A stretch of DNA of 64,000 nt from Peromyscus leucopus (GCF_004664715.2 NC_051066.1:79250735-79314734); one strand, 5' to 3'. Counted from the first letter of the stretch, positions 21,640 through 32,990 are shown. The notes: a model not told the origin generated them from the letters alone. Numbers and translations: made by a program.

Positions 21640-22221
21640 TGAAGAGTACTGGACATTTTGAGATAAAGTGGGTATGTTTGGAAGCCAGACCCCCATTCCT
21701 TAGATTTGATTGTAGGAATAGCCAGGTATGATGGAAGCCACAGCTCTACCACCAATCTCATTAGGGAATTTACTACAAATCTTCTTCATAGTTCAGTCTA
21801 GAGCACCAGGGTCTTTCTGGTTCCTTGAGAAGGCGGTGGCTGTAGATGCATGAGACAAAGGCACTTTCTCCTAGAATTTGCAGTTGTTACGATCTGCCCA
21901 GCACCTCTGGAGAGCAACAGGCAGGGACCTGATGGATGGCTTACTCTGTAACAGAGCTGAAGAGTTTCCCAGTGTTGGGGTAGAACAAACAGCCATGTTC
22001 TCTGCTTTTCAGAACAGTTCAGAGAGTGTTTCTATAGAGAGCTTGGTGGCCCCAGTACTGAACACTTGTTCTGGCCATTTTCATGCCAAATAGTTAGCTG
22101 TCAGAGGGTGTTCTATTTAGTTTATCTAAACTAAAAATTTTATTATATTTTGCTGCTCATAAAAATCTAGCTTTGTGTATGACAGTGCTGTATGCATTTT
22201 TGTTTTCATGCCATTGTTAAT
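21640..22221. other. Unassigned unique DNA
   Basis: Nothing recognised apart from AT-rich stretches. Confidence 0.4.
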
Positions 22222-22441
22222 GTTTTTTTTTTTTTAACTAAAAAAAAAAAATATGCTTTGTCTGCATGTATATATATATATGTGCACCATGTACATGCCT
22301 GGTGCCCATAGAGACCATAAGATCTCTTGGGCCTTGAGTTACAGACAGTTCTGAGCTGCCATGTGGGTGCTGAGAATCAAACCCAAGTCCTCTGGAAGAA
22401 CAGACAATGCTCTAAACCACTGAGCCATCTCTCCATGCCCA
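22222..22441 (-). mobile_element. B3 SINE
   Basis: Reversed B3 with T/A-rich tail (22222-22252), a short TA repeat, ggtgcccatagagaccataa, catgtgggtgctgagaatca, and the terminal actgagccatctctcc head. Confidence 0.88.
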
Positions 22442-23285
22442 TTGCGGGGTGAGGGAAAGGTTTTTCTTGTTTGTTGCTCTTTGTTTTCAAGGTAATTGTG
22501 GGCATAGCCTAATAAAGGGTTCAGTCATGTGTGCGTATTGTCAGACTCACTGTGTAACCTGTAAAGCCTTCCTCTAAGGAAAAGCCACTGGCATCGTTAA
22601 GCCATGTCACATGGTTAAGCCACGTCACACTGCTAAGCTGCTGAAGCAACTTTCTCAGATGGCTTTTTGCTCAAGACAAAGCCAGGTGTCTGGCTAGAGG
22701 GTTGGCTGGAGAGCCAACGTCCCCCTCTCTGTCACCAGTACATACTTTCTGCAGGCACTGGAGCCCGGGAGTAGAAAATTAGGATGCTTCTCCAACACAG
22801 AAGGCTGACCCCACCCCACAACGCTGTCTTATTTTTGCTCAGGATGGCTGCCTTCTTTTTCTTCCAGATCTAATATTTCATTTGACATGTCCCGTGGCCA
22901 CAGACAGTATCATCACAAAGCACTTGACCTTTGTGCTGTGGTGGCCAGAAGAGTCTATTTCAAAAGCACCAGCTTCAAAACATGTGGGCAGACAGTCAGC
23001 AACCAAGGTGTAACTGGGCTTTGGTGAGAACTCTGACAGCAGAGAGTCCCGGGGAAAGGGAGGAGGTGGTTTCTAGGTTCCTCGCTAGTGGTCGAGAGGT
23101 ACGGGATAGAGAACAAACATCTCCTCTTTGAGAACCTGAACTGGGCCCGGATAGCCTCATTTTGTGCCTCCACATCTGCTAATCTAATGTCTCCAGGCAA
23201 GTTTCAGCTAATTAGGGGGCATCACCCTCTCCTGTCTGAAACTGTCGCCCAGCCCGAAGGGTAGGCTCCAAAGAGAAAGGGAAAT
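22442..23285. other. Unassigned unique DNA
   Basis: Contains the near-duplicate phrases gccatgtcacatggttaagc and gccacgtcacactgctaagc around 22600-22640, a short local duplication. No gene recognised. Confidence 0.45.
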
Positions 23286-23538
23286 GCAGAAGCGGCATCC
23301 ATTCTGCAGAAGCGGCATCCATTCTGCAGAAGCGGCATCCATTCTGCAGAAGCGGCATCCATTCTGCAGAAGCAGCATCCATTCTGCAGAAGCAGCATCC
23401 ATTCTGCAGAAGCGGCATCCATTCTGCAGAAGCAGCATCCATTCTGCAGAAGCGCATCCATTCTGCAGAAGCGCATCCATCTCAAAGCCATCCATTCTGC
23501 AGAAGCGGCATCCATTCTGCAGAAGCAGCATCCATTCA
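23286..23538. repeat. 20-bp minisatellite, 12 units
   Basis: The unit is gcagaagcggcatccattct. Starts are at 23286, 306, 326, 346, 366, 386, 406, 426, 446, 465, 499 and 519. Variants are gcagcatcc, two 19-bp units with gcgcatcc, and one 34-bp unit (23465-23498) with foreign ctcaaagcc. Each unit junction carries CTGCAG (PstI). Because 20 is not divisible by 3 and the unit has no stop, all frames stay open on both strands. Confidence 0.98.
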
Positions 23539-23639
23539 GAGACACACAACAAACCAGTGCCAGCTCTATTGTCACAAGCAACCAGCTGAAAAACAATTTT
23601 TCCTAAAAGCCTCTTACTTTAAATTTTGCACTATAGTAC

Positions 23640-23730
23640 AATATATGCTCATTATTATTTTTTATAGGAAAAGTAAAAATTATAAGGAAGGAAAAATATC
23701 CATAGTGTCACCACCAAAGGACAAACATAC
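23640..23730. mobile_element. Ancient interspersed repeat, family unresolved
   Basis: tttttataggaaaagtaaaa and aaatatccatagtgtcacca resemble the same unresolved old family as 10830-11010. Confidence 0.3.
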
Positions 23731-23734
23731 TTAA

Positions 23735-23857
23735 AAACAAAAACAAAAATCATGGTCTTATTATATAGCCCTGGCTGGTCTAGAACTCACGGACATTACC
23801 TACCTCTGCCTCCAGAGTATTGGGATTAAAAGTGTACAACATTATGCCTGGCAACAC
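23735..23857 (-). mobile_element. B1 SINE
   Basis: Reversed B1: ttatatagccctggctggtc, tagaactcacggacattacc, attgggattaaaagtgtaca. Diverged, with a partial A-tail. Confidence 0.85.
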
Positions 23858-24477
23858 TTAACTTTTTAATAAAATTTAAGATCAAGTTTGAGTTCCTCTT
23901 TTTTTTTTCCGCAGAACTAAAAATTATTGCCTCTGTAAAAATCTGAAAGTTTATTCTTTGACCTAACCAACACATTGCTAACATGAGCAAAGACAGTTCA
24001 CAAAGGAAAAAATTCCACTGAGTTACTAAGAAAAAGTGAGAACTGATGAAAACTCCTGGGGCAAGTTGCCTCCCTTGAAATAGTTTCAAAGGTTATGTTA
24101 ATAACTTCAGATTACCTGACCGTGGCTGCTGTGGGGAGAATTTTATGCATTCAAGACTTGGACATCTATGAAGGTTTTATCTTTCCTCTGAACAGCTGTT
24201 TCCTGAGGTTCACAGACTAGGTGCAGGCAGGAAGCCACAAGCAAGCACTTTCTCTCATGTGTTCCAACATTCCTGCACTGAGGAAGGACACTGGAAAAGC
24301 AATAATGTGAAAAGATCCTCAGGCTGGCCTGGAGTCCAGCAGTAGAAACAACATCTGATTCAAACCATCTTCATCATAGACCTGCACCTCCTTCGGTGAC
24401 AAACATCTAAGCTGTGGCTCCAATTGGCACCAATATGACATCAGAATAAGATCTGCAAATTAAAAGAGATGCCATAA
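23858..24477. other. Unassigned unique DNA
   Basis: No gene or repeat recognised. Confidence 0.45.
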
Positions 24478-24735
24478 AAGCCAAGGGGGGTGGTATGCAC
24501 TTGGAACTTCAGCACAGGGGAGGAAAGAGGATCCCTAGAGCTTTCTGGGAATCCGGCCTAGCCCAATGGGCAAGCTTCAGGCCAATGAGAGACCCTATGT
24601 GTCTTAAAAGAGATGGATGGCAATCCTGAGTAGGACACTCAAGATTGCCCTCTCATTTCCACATGCATGTGTACATATATGCATCCATTCATGCCACACA
24701 CGTGTGTGCACATGAACGTTCGTACACACACAAGA
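24478..24735 (+). mobile_element. ID_B1 SINE, lacking its head
   Basis: The B1-type body (ggggtggtatgcacttggaa, aggatccctagagctttctg), then gagaccctatgtgtcttaaa and a tail 'tttccacatgcatgtgtaca' with CA-rich sequence, are the 3' three-quarters of ID_B1. Confidence 0.75.
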
Positions 24736-25061
24736 AAGAGTTGTCAAAACCCGTATCTTGTCAACTCCACAGAGAAGACCAAGGGTCTTGTCTTGCGCCA
24801 AAGAACTATTTAACAAAACCCTGCCGAGAAGAAGCATCAGTGGGAAAAATGGAAGAAACCTGTGACGCCAAGAGTCATGTCTCTGAGTGTGCTGCAGCAG
24901 CAGCACACAGAGCAGCTGGCAGCCAGTCGAGCTTTTCTATTCAGAAATACCTCCCAAGAAAACCTCCTCAGGTGCAGTTCTTTAAATATAAATTATTAAA
25001 GAAAAGTAGCTATTAGAAGATGCCCTTTTGTCTTGTAATTAAACTCTTGGCTTCATCCATA

Positions 25062-25063
<2 letters not shown>
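24736..25063. other. Unassigned unique DNA
   Basis: Includes a short GCA run (24894-24906). No recognised gene. Confidence 0.4.

Positions 25064-25126
<63 letters not shown>
25064..25126. repeat. (GA)n microsatellite
   Basis: An uninterrupted 63-base GA run followed by cagaccgacagacagagg. Confidence 0.98.
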
Positions 25127-25128
<2 letters not shown>

Positions 25129-25374
25129 AGACCGACAGACAGAGGCGTCATCTAGAATGGACGACAGGTTCTTTATGTCTCCATCCTTGCTCGCAGAGCT
25201 CTGTCTTGAATGCTCATCCCCAATTCATCAGCCCACCTTGTTCAATTAATACAGCAAATACTCTGAAAAGCTTTCTCCAATGACTGACTCCCTTCCCACC
25301 CCAGAGAGACTTGGCATTTCTTCTCCCCAGGTCCCACAGAATTTTCTTTATACCTTTATCACCTTGCTTCACTT

Positions 25375-25510
25375 TTATTCAAACACACATTTATTGAGCC
25401 CCTTAATATAACAAACAAAGCCCCGATCATCCTGGAGTGTCATCTAAGAAAAGACACAAGTAATAAAGAACAATATAAAGTCAAATAGTGATTAGTGCTG
25501 TGAAGTAAGA
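25375..25510 (-). mobile_element. L2 3'-end relic
   Basis: caaacacacatttattgagc, then aacaaacaaagccccgatca, cctggagtgtcatctaagaa and aatagtgattagtgctgtga follow reversed L2, which continues from its terminus into the upstream 3' region. Confidence 0.6.
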
Positions 25511-25534
25511 GTAAAATAGTAGATACTAAAATGA

Positions 25535-25535
<1 letters not shown>

Positions 25536-25585
<50 letters not shown>
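25536..25585. repeat. (GA)n microsatellite
   Basis: A 50-base GA run on the same strand as, and 410 bases downstream of, the one at 25064-25126. Confidence 0.98.
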
Positions 25586-25589
<4 letters not shown>

Positions 25590-25653
25590 CGTTGATTAGT
25601 TGAATGGATAGATATGTGGGTGAATGGATTGACTGGATTGAGGCATGGGCATC

Positions 25654-26027
25654 TGTGTTAGCTCTGACAAATGCCTGAAATAATCAACCTAAAAGGAAGA
25701 AATATTTACTTTGGCTCACAGTTATGGAGGTTTTTGTCCATGGTCTCTTGGCTCTGTTACTTTGGGCCTGTGGTGGCATGGTATCTCACGGTGGAGTACA
25801 TAGGAGAAAGGCTGTTCACCTCATGGCGTTCAGGGAGCAGAGAGGGCAGGGGCAAGAGAGAAGCCAGGGTTTCAATATTCCCTCCAAAGGCATGTCCCTA
25901 ATAACCTAACTTCCTTCCACTAGGCCCAGCCCCTAAATTTTCCATCACACCTCCCTAGCACCACAAACTATTGATCAAGCCTTTAACATCTGGTCTCTGG
26001 GGGATATTGATGATCCAAACCATAACA
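25654..26027 (-). mobile_element. MaLR/ERVL-type LTR, subfamily unresolved
   Basis: tgtgttagctctgacaaatg ... ttactttggctcacagttat, ggttcttggctctgttac-like centre, cccctaaattttccatcaca, and a terminal gatccaaaccataaca fit a reversed MaLR/MLT LTR. Ends are TG/CA. Confidence 0.6.
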
Positions 26028-26184
26028 GGTATCCCAAATACTGAAAATACTACAGAGGGTAAATCCTTAAAGACTGTGAAATTGTTTCACCCATTTCTGA
26101 ACACAGTATGGCTCTCCTGTCATGCCTTAACCATCACCTCCTCATTCCCACATATACAGGTCAGTACCAAAGTCAGCCTCCTCT

Positions 26185-26540
26185 TGCAGGATATTTGTGC
26201 ACTGTGTGAATGTCTGTTGCTGTGATCGGTGTAATAAAGAGCTGAACTGCCAAATAGCTGGGCAGGAGGGATAGGCAGGATTTCTGGGGAGAGAAAGGAA
26301 CAGGAGGGGAAAACTAGGTATGTGAGAGAGATGCCAATGAGGCTCTAAAAAAGTCGACATACAACAGTACAGATCAGAGGTAATGGAGCCATGAGGCAAA
26401 ACGTAGATTGAAAAGTATGGGTTGATTAAATTAGAAGAGATACTTGGGGAAAAAGCCTAAGTAAAGGCCACCCTTTCATAATTAATAGGTCTCTGTGTTG
26501 TTATTTGTGGGCCGGCAGCCCAAAGGAAAATCTGACTACA
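26185..26540 (+). mobile_element. ERV solo LTR (group C)
   Basis: TG...CA bounded (tgcaggatatttgtgcactg ... aaaatctgactaca) and flanked by tcctct (26179-26184) and tcctat (26541-26546), a 6-bp duplication with one mismatch. It carries gtaataaagagctgaactgc near the 5' end and ggtctctgtgttgttatttg near the 3' end, paralleling the LTRs at 18950 and 53396. No internal genes. Confidence 0.75.
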
Positions 26541-26756
26541 TCCTATCAACATTTCCACCTTCCCAGACCCGGTATTCCACACCAACAATGTACTCCAAGC
26601 TTCCATTTGCAGTGCTACCTAGAATACTTTCTCTGCTCATACATTAGGCCTAACATCTAACCCTTCAAAATCAGCTCAGATTTTACCCCCTCCTGTCGAG
26701 ACTGACTGGGCTCCCACAGGAAGCTCACACTTCTCATTTACATCTTCCCACCTACC

Positions 26757-27227
26757 TGTGGTAGCAAGCATCCAAGATAACTGCGCCAGCTAATGTTGCC
26801 TGGCCACTTGACTGGATTGAGAACCTACTGAGGAAGAGTAAAGCACAGATCTGTGTGTGTCTGCGTGTGTGATCAGAGGCAATTAACACATGGGCTCTGC
26901 TCTGGCTTAATCTAGTGATGGATCCAAAGTTTGAACAGACTTCTGGGAGGTGGTGGAACTGTGGAAGATGGGGCTTACTCAGAGAGAGTGGTCTCTGGGT
27001 CAGGCCTTTGAAGTGTATAATTGGCCCTGAGTTCTTCCTGTTACTTTTCTTTGCTTCCTGGCTGTCATGAGGTAAACATTTTCCTCTGTGTTTCTGCCTT
27101 TTCATGGGTCTAAAAGAAATGGAGCCCCTTAGCTATGGAATGAAAACATGAGTCAAATAAATCTTTTGTCTTAAGTCGTTTCTCTGGAGTACTCATCAGA
27201 GAGATGAAAAGCCCGACTGACACAACA
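26757..27227 (+). mobile_element. ERVL/MaLR-like LTR, subfamily unresolved
   Basis: Runs tgtggtagcaagcatccaag to gactgacacaaca with TG/CA ends, a central gtgatggatccaaagtttga, and gtcaaataaatcttttgtct acting as a polyadenylation signal region near the 3' end. A clear target duplication is not seen. Confidence 0.5.
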
Positions 27228-27744
27228 CTCCACAAGGATCCTCGCTTCCAGTGTCCATGCTCTCACATAGTTCCCCTCCATACTGAATCAGTGTGAACTA
27301 TGAGACCAATAAAATAAAGCCAAAGTGAAGGCATGTAGCTTCTGAAGCTAGGCCATAAAAGACACTGTTGTTTCTCGTTTGGGCCACTTGGATCACTTGC
27401 TCTGAGGATAAGCCAGTCCGCATGTCAGGATACTCAAGCAGTGCCATGGAGGACACCATGTGGAGAACAAGCAACTCCCCACTCACATGAGTGAGCTGGC
27501 TTGCACATGCATCTTCCAAATCCAGTAAAGTACTCAGACACGTACAGTGAGTCCTGACCAATATTTGGTTATAAACACATGAGAGACTGTGAACAGAACT
27601 GCTGGTCCAGGAGAATCCTGAACTCCTGACCCACAGAAGCTAGGAAGCACAAGTCATGTCAGTCATGTTTGCAAAGCACTAAGTGTTGAGGAATTTTCTA
27701 CAAATGAAGATATAAATAGTTCATCAACCAGCAGATAACATTCA
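27228..27744. other. Unassigned unique DNA
   Basis: No gene or repeat recognised. Confidence 0.45.
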
Positions 27745-28103
27745 TGTGTGAGTGTGTTTCTGTGTGTTGGTACACATGTTTGTGTGTGTGCATGCAGGTT
27801 TGTGTGCACATACATAACGATACATGTGGAAAATAGAGGTTCAATGTTTGGTGTCCTCTATTACTCTCTACCCTATTTTTTGAGACAGGGTCTCTCACTG
27901 AGCCTGGAGCTCACCAATTTGGCTAGACTGTCTGGCCAACAAGCTCTAGAGATCCACCTATCTCCACCTCTACTCCCAAGCAGTGGAGTTACCAGATACA
28001 GAATGCCACACCCTGACATTTATGTGGGTTCTGGAGATCTGAACTCAGGTCCTCTTGCTTGAACAGTAGGCAGTTTAATGACCCAGTCATCTCCCCAGCC
28101 CTG
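27745..28103 (-). mobile_element. ID_B1 composite SINE
   Basis: Plus-strand order is a TG-rich tail (27747-27835), a B1-type body (tttgagacagggtctctcac, ctagagatccacctatctcc), then the reversed ID head ctgaactcaggtcctcttgc ... tcatctccccagccc. Near full length. Confidence 0.85.
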
Positions 28104-28194
28104 GATGACTTCTCTACAAAGAAACTATTTCCCCCATCTGGGATCCGAAGCAGTTCTGGGATAAAGCAGGAGCTCCAAAAATGTTCAGTGAATG

Positions 28195-28598
28195 TGCTGG
28201 ATAGTTCTCATCAACTAAACACAGACTAGAATCACCTGGGAAGAGAAACCTTGATTGAGGAATTGCCTCCATCATATTGGCCTGTCTCTGGGGCATTTTT
28301 AAATGAATAATTGATACAGAAGGGGCCAGCCTGCTATGGGAGGTGCCACCCTGAGCACATGATCATGCCCTGCATCAGAAAGCAAGCTAAACAAGTTGTG
28401 TAGAACAAGCCAGTACGTAACATTCCTCCACAGTCTCTACCTCTGTGCCTGCCTCTGGGTTCCTGCCTTCACATTCTTGCTTTGGTTTCCTTGCTGATAA
28501 ACTGTATAACTATTAAGCCAAATAAACCCTCTTCTCCCCAAGTTGTTTTTTGGTCATGGTGTGTGTTTGTCACATCAACAGAAAAGCAAACTAGAACA
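28195..28598 (+). mobile_element. MT-type MaLR solo LTR
   Basis: tgctggatagttctcatcaa start, gagaaaccttgattgaggaa, a TATA-less mid region, agccaaataaaccctcttct (polyadenylation signal), and the 3' end tcacatcaacagaaaagcaa ... ctagaaca. A full-length diverged MT LTR. Confidence 0.85.
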
Positions 28599-28627
28599 GT
28601 CAGTCAATTGAGTCAGAAGGCTGACAT

Positions 28628-28810
28628 TGGAGTTCTGACTATGTCAGGCACTGTCCTAAGCACCTCAGATCTGGTAAGCCAACTAATCCTGTGAGAAGGG
28701 ACTACCACCCCCATGCCGCCAATGAGGAAACTGAGCCCCAACAGGTCAAATGACTTTTCCAGTGACAAGTAAGGAAATTCAGCTTTGAAGCCAGAAATCT
28801 GAACCCAAGA
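28628..28810 (-). mobile_element. MIR SINE relic
   Basis: atgtcaggcactgtcctaag, aatgaggaaactgagcccca, gacttttccagtgacaagta and agccagaaatctgaaccca are the reversed MIR in order. Confidence 0.85.
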
Positions 28811-29689
28811 TATTCTTAATCATTATGCCAAATTAGTTTTGCCTCCCTCATGGGCCCCCAAGACCTTAACAATAAGTATGGAGTAAATGAATGAATAAGC
28901 ATGATCAGACATCCCCTCCACACTTGATTACAAATCCGCTCGATAAATGACACCAATTCTTTCTTATGGTCTTGATATTCACCAGCTCTCTGTTCCTTCT
29001 GGATTCAAATCAAGTTCTAAATATAAATTGGATTCCAGTCTTGAAAGGCACTGTGAAATTCACTGAGCAACTGCTGTGATCCAGCTCCTCTCTGCTCTGC
29101 TCCCACCTGCTGCTCTCTGTTCTGCTGGCCTCGTCTCCTCCCCAGCAGCCACCTCCACAGCAGAGGCTGGAGACGAAGACGAAGCTGTCAAGGTATGCTG
29201 TCCTCATCAGGCTCGGCTCTCCCTCATTTGCCTTCATCGCCCTGGTCTTTCCCTCAGGCCCTGAGAATCCCCTGGACGCGGGGCCTGGCTGGGCCACCTG
29301 CTCTCCTGAAGGAAGAGCTGGGCCTGCATCCCTAGGCCTCACTCTTAGCAGGATCAAGAGCACCTTGTGTTTTGATCATTGATCACAGGCTGCTGTGTGA
29401 GAGACACTTGTGTCCAGAATTCCACAGGCCAAGGCAAGAGCAGAGGACAGCTCTAAAGCACTGTGTAAGCAAGAGTGCGGGTCCCCGTGTGCATCCCCGT
29501 GAACTCAAGTACCAGGTGGCCTTATTTGGGGCACACCCCAAATTTCTTCATAACATACCATGTGTTAGTGAAGTGTATTATTTGACAGGCTTAATTAGTC
29601 CATATTCTGTATATGCTCTCACTTCATTTCAATATCAATAGCTGCTAAAATTAAGAACAGCTCATTTTTAATGAATTAATTAGAACACT
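28811..29689. other. Unassigned unique DNA with a weak exon-like segment
   Basis: Nothing repeat-like recognised. At 29076-29192 an open stretch ends in gctgtcaag followed by gtatgc, a good splice donor. However, the frame has a stop just upstream, opens at GTG rather than ATG, and lacks a clear acceptor. I do not call a gene. Confidence 0.35.
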
Positions 29690-29830
29690 AATGCACACAC
29701 GGCAAAACATTCCAAAAATACAAAGAGAAATATAATGAACCGTCAGCTTCTCCTGTTCCTCCCAGATCTCAGGCCCTCTCTGCGGAGGCAATCACTACTG
29801 CCCATTATCAGTCTCTCCAGACTTTATGAA
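29690..29830. mobile_element. Ancient interspersed repeat, family unresolved
   Basis: ccaaaaatacaaagagaaat, gaggcaatcactactgccca and cagtctctccagactttatg resemble the unresolved old family noted at 10830-11010. Confidence 0.35.
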
Positions 29831-29869
29831 TGAATGGTGTGCAGGCTTTATCAATGGATGGTGTGCAGG

Positions 29870-30095
29870 TCACTGGTAAGAAGGAATCTTGACTGAGGAA
29901 CTGCCTCCATCAGATTAGCCTGTGGGCATGTCTATGGGGCATTTTCTTGATTAATGATTGATATGGGAGGGCCCAGACACTGTGAATGGTGCCATCCTGG
30001 GTACGTTATTCTAGACTGTATAAGAAGGCAGGCTAAGCAAGCCTTGGGGAGTAAGCCAGTCCCTTCCTCCATGTCCTGAGGAGAACAATGACTAT
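29870..30095 (+). mobile_element. MT-type MaLR LTR, truncated at both ends
   Basis: gaatcttgactgaggaactg, gtgggcatgtctatggggca, ctagactgtataagaaggca and gtaagccagtcccttcctcc are MT 5'-to-middle sequence. The 3' third with the polyadenylation signal is absent. Confidence 0.75.
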
Positions 30096-30398
30096 TGGGA
30101 ACTGGGTTAGGAAATATGTCTTATCTTGGCCAGGAATTTGGCCTCCTTCTGCCTGTGTCCTGAGAACTTGAGTACACTACATGTCAAGGTGATGGGCTAA
30201 TTTATTTAGCAAAGGAAATCTCAAGACAGGCAAGCCTTAAGCTAATGCTAAGGAAGCAGCTATGATTACTAAGAGATTAGTGTACTAGCTAATGCTATAT
30301 GCAAATCAGATAAAACTCTTCAAGGTAAATACCAAAACTTGAATTTATCAAGGAAATGGTCATGTCACAAACCTCTGTGAAGGATTTTCATTAGCCGA
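30096..30398. other. Unassigned unique DNA
   Basis: Nothing recognised. Confidence 0.4.
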
Positions 30399-30758
30399 TG
30401 TCTTAGTTAGGGTTTTCATTGCTGTGAAGAGACACCATGACCACAGCAACTCTTATAAAGGAAAACATTTAATTGTGGTGGTTCACTTATAGTTCAGAGA
30501 TTCAGTCCATTATCATCATGGTGGGACATGGCGGCATGTGGGTAAATGTGGTGCTGGAGCTGAGAGTATTACATTTTGCAGGCAATAGGAAATCAACTGA
30601 GACACTGGGTGGTATCCTGAGCATAGGAAATCTCAAAGCCCACCCCCACAGTGACACACTTCCTCCAACAAGCCCATACCCACTCCAACAAAGCCACACC
30701 TCCTAATAGTGTCACTCCCTATGATATTATAGGGGCCAATTACATTCAAACTACCACA
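30399..30758 (-). mobile_element. ORR1 MaLR solo LTR
   Basis: tgtcttagttagggttttca ... ctcttataaaggaaaacatt ... gacacacttcctccaacaag ... ttcaaactaccaca, full-length reversed ORR1. No clear 5-bp target duplication. Confidence 0.92.
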
Positions 30759-31139
30759 GTCCCTTTTCATGTTTTTTTATTTATTCACTGATTTCACATC
30801 TGTATAAATGTACAAATTACCCTCTTACCTTCCTTCTCCTGCAAACTTGCCAACCAAGAACTAAAGAGGAGGGTCCTTTGTCTAATTAAAACACACAAGC
30901 AGGGGTGAGGGACACACACTTCTCCATCCGTACATGGCCTAGAGCCCCAGAATGGCTTCCCAGATGGCCCACTGGTAGGGACAAGAAGCTCAAGAAGTAG
31001 TCAGGTCTGGTTATTATGAGTGCAAAAGATGGGTGGGTAGGAAGAATGAATAGGTGAACATCTTCAGAACATGCACCTTGGGGTGGGCAACTGGAAACCA
31101 CCAGAGGGACAAGAACTCATAACAGTTATGGTTTCAGCC
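30759..31139. other. Unassigned unique DNA
   Basis: Nothing recognised. Confidence 0.4.
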
Positions 31140-31300
31140 ATGAGCTGGACCACATTCTCATTCTCACAGCCACCCTGAAGGTACAAAGTACAGCTCCCAC
31201 TTCGCAGATGAGGAAAGCTTCAGGAAAATGGCCTGCGTGTCTATTTGGTCCATGGCAGAGCCCAGATGCAACCACAACACTGTCCAACTTCAGTGTCTAG
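31140..31300 (-). mobile_element. MIR SINE relic
   Basis: ttctcacagccaccctgaag, cccacttcgcagatgaggaa and gtccatggcagagcccagat reproduce reversed MIR ('ccattttacagatgaggaaac ... ggcagagccgggat'). Confidence 0.7.
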
Positions 31301-31784
31301 TTTCTATGACAACCTCTGCTGAACCAGGACCCTCTGGTCTCCATCAGAGCCAACTCTCAGCAACCACTTTGCTTGAATAACCACTCTTTCCTCTTCTGGC
31401 ATCTTCGCATAACTCATTTTTTTTCTTTTCTAAAAGGAGGTAAAAGCCTTTTATTCCATTCATAGCCATGAAAGCCACAAACCTCAGAGTAAATCCACTT
31501 TGTGGAGCTAATCCATTTTAAAATAATGCATATATAGGAGAGTACTCTAGAAAGTCTGAAGGTAAAGTATTAAAATAATTAGCACACTTGTCCAAGCAGG
31601 CTAACACGGCTGAGAGCATTTTGAGAGTGGGGTGTATTGTAGAGAGAGTTCTAATGCAGGTAAGGTGAGGCAGTGAGAACTCAGCTCAGAGTCAGGTGCA
31701 CAATTGAAGTTCCACTTGTCTCCGACAAAATCTCCACTACAGAGGACACCTCACACTCGAGTTGAGGAACTCCCGGAGGCTGGG
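31301..31784. other. Unassigned unique DNA
   Basis: Nothing recognised. Confidence 0.4.
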
Positions 31785-31905
31785 CAGGGTATCAGGAGAC
31801 CTAGGTTCAAATCCCAGGTCTCCTTGTAACTAGTGTTGATGCTCTCAGCTAGCTCAGAACTCCTTTACTTCACTGTCTCCCTCTTCCTCAGTGAGTGAGT
31901 GGACA
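31785..31905 (+). mobile_element. MIR SINE relic
   Basis: tatcaggagacctaggttca followed by aatcccaggtctccttgtaa is the MIR core start ('gtcaggagacctgggttcgaatccc'). The remainder is weak. Confidence 0.65.
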
Positions 31906-32487
31906 TGAGAGGACATCTTGCAGGAGGGGGTCCATTCTCCTCTATGTTAATTCTGGGATGGAACTCGAGTCATCTGGCTTGACAGTAAGAGCATTACTGT
32001 TTTTTTATTTTCAGTATAGTAATCAATAAACGACATGAGACACTACACACTTTTTATAAAACATGCTTTGCATCAGATGATTTTGTTCAACTGCAAGCTA
32101 ATGTAAGTGTTCTGAGTAAACTTAGGGTAAACTAGGCCATACTAGGATGTCTGGGAAGGGGTTATACATGCCTTTTTCACTCTCAGTATTTTCAGCCTCT
32201 GATGGCTTTATTGAGACAGTCCCATCACCAGTCGAGGAGCATCCCCTACCACACCTAATTTTATCACCCCTTCCCCACTCTGTTAGTTTATTTTCTTGGA
32301 GAACCAGAGTCACTTTGGGCTTAAGCTAGAAATGCTGTTAGGAGAGAGTCTGGCACACAGGAAGACACAATAAATCTACTTGGCCACTAGTCACTTAACA
32401 TCCTAGTTTAGTGAGTCTCTTTAAGAAAACAATACTGCATAAGTATGTGTAAAGTTACCATGTGTCACCTAAGAATTTTAAAAGAAA
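31906..32487. other. Unassigned unique DNA
   Basis: Nothing recognised. Confidence 0.4.
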
Positions 32488-32620
32488 GCTGGATATGGGG
32501 CGCACATGTGCAGTCCCAGAACTTGGGAGACAGAGGCAGGAAGAACAGGATCTCCAGGTCGTCTTTGGTTACATAGTGACTTTGTCAGCATGGGCTACAT
32601 GAGACCCTGTTTCAAAAAAT
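32488..32620 (+). mobile_element. B1 SINE, old
   Basis: agctggatatggggcgcaca, cagtcccagaacttgggaga, catgagaccctgtttcaaaa. It immediately precedes another SINE at 32622. Confidence 0.75.
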
Positions 32621-32621
32621 A

Positions 32622-32990
32622 AATGAGCACTATGGTAATAACTCAGTTAGTAAAGTGCTTGCATTACAGGCATAAGGACCCAAGTTCCATCCCCCAGAAC
32701 CCACCTTTTAAAAACTGGATGTATGATTTATGTATAGGATCCCACTTGTAATCCTAGCACTAGACAGGCAGAGACAGGCATATCCTTGGAGTTCGAGAGC
32801 CAGCCTGGGCTACCTGGTGAATACCAGACCAATAAGAGACCACATTACAAAAACAAGGTGCATAATACTTGAACAACAACAGGTAAGGTTGTCTTCTGGC
32901 CTCCACATGCATGTACACATACATGGGTGTGACTCTGCACACATGTGTCTCTGCACACATGAACACACATGTAAATGTATGCACCATTTT
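32622..32990 (+). mobile_element. ID_B1 composite SINE
   Basis: ID head (aataactcagttagtaaagt, cataaggacccaagttccat), B1-type body (cttgtaatcctagcactaga), and tail gtcttctggcctccacatgc with CA-rich repeats. About full length. Confidence 0.85.

Noticed and set aside
23286..23538. CRISPR array
   Set aside because: The repeats are contiguous 20-bp units without spacers, and this is mammalian DNA.
23208..23596. Cys/Met-rich repeat protein on either strand
   Set aside because: The 20-bp unit has no stop in any frame, so several frames open on both strands at once. This is a property of the minisatellite.
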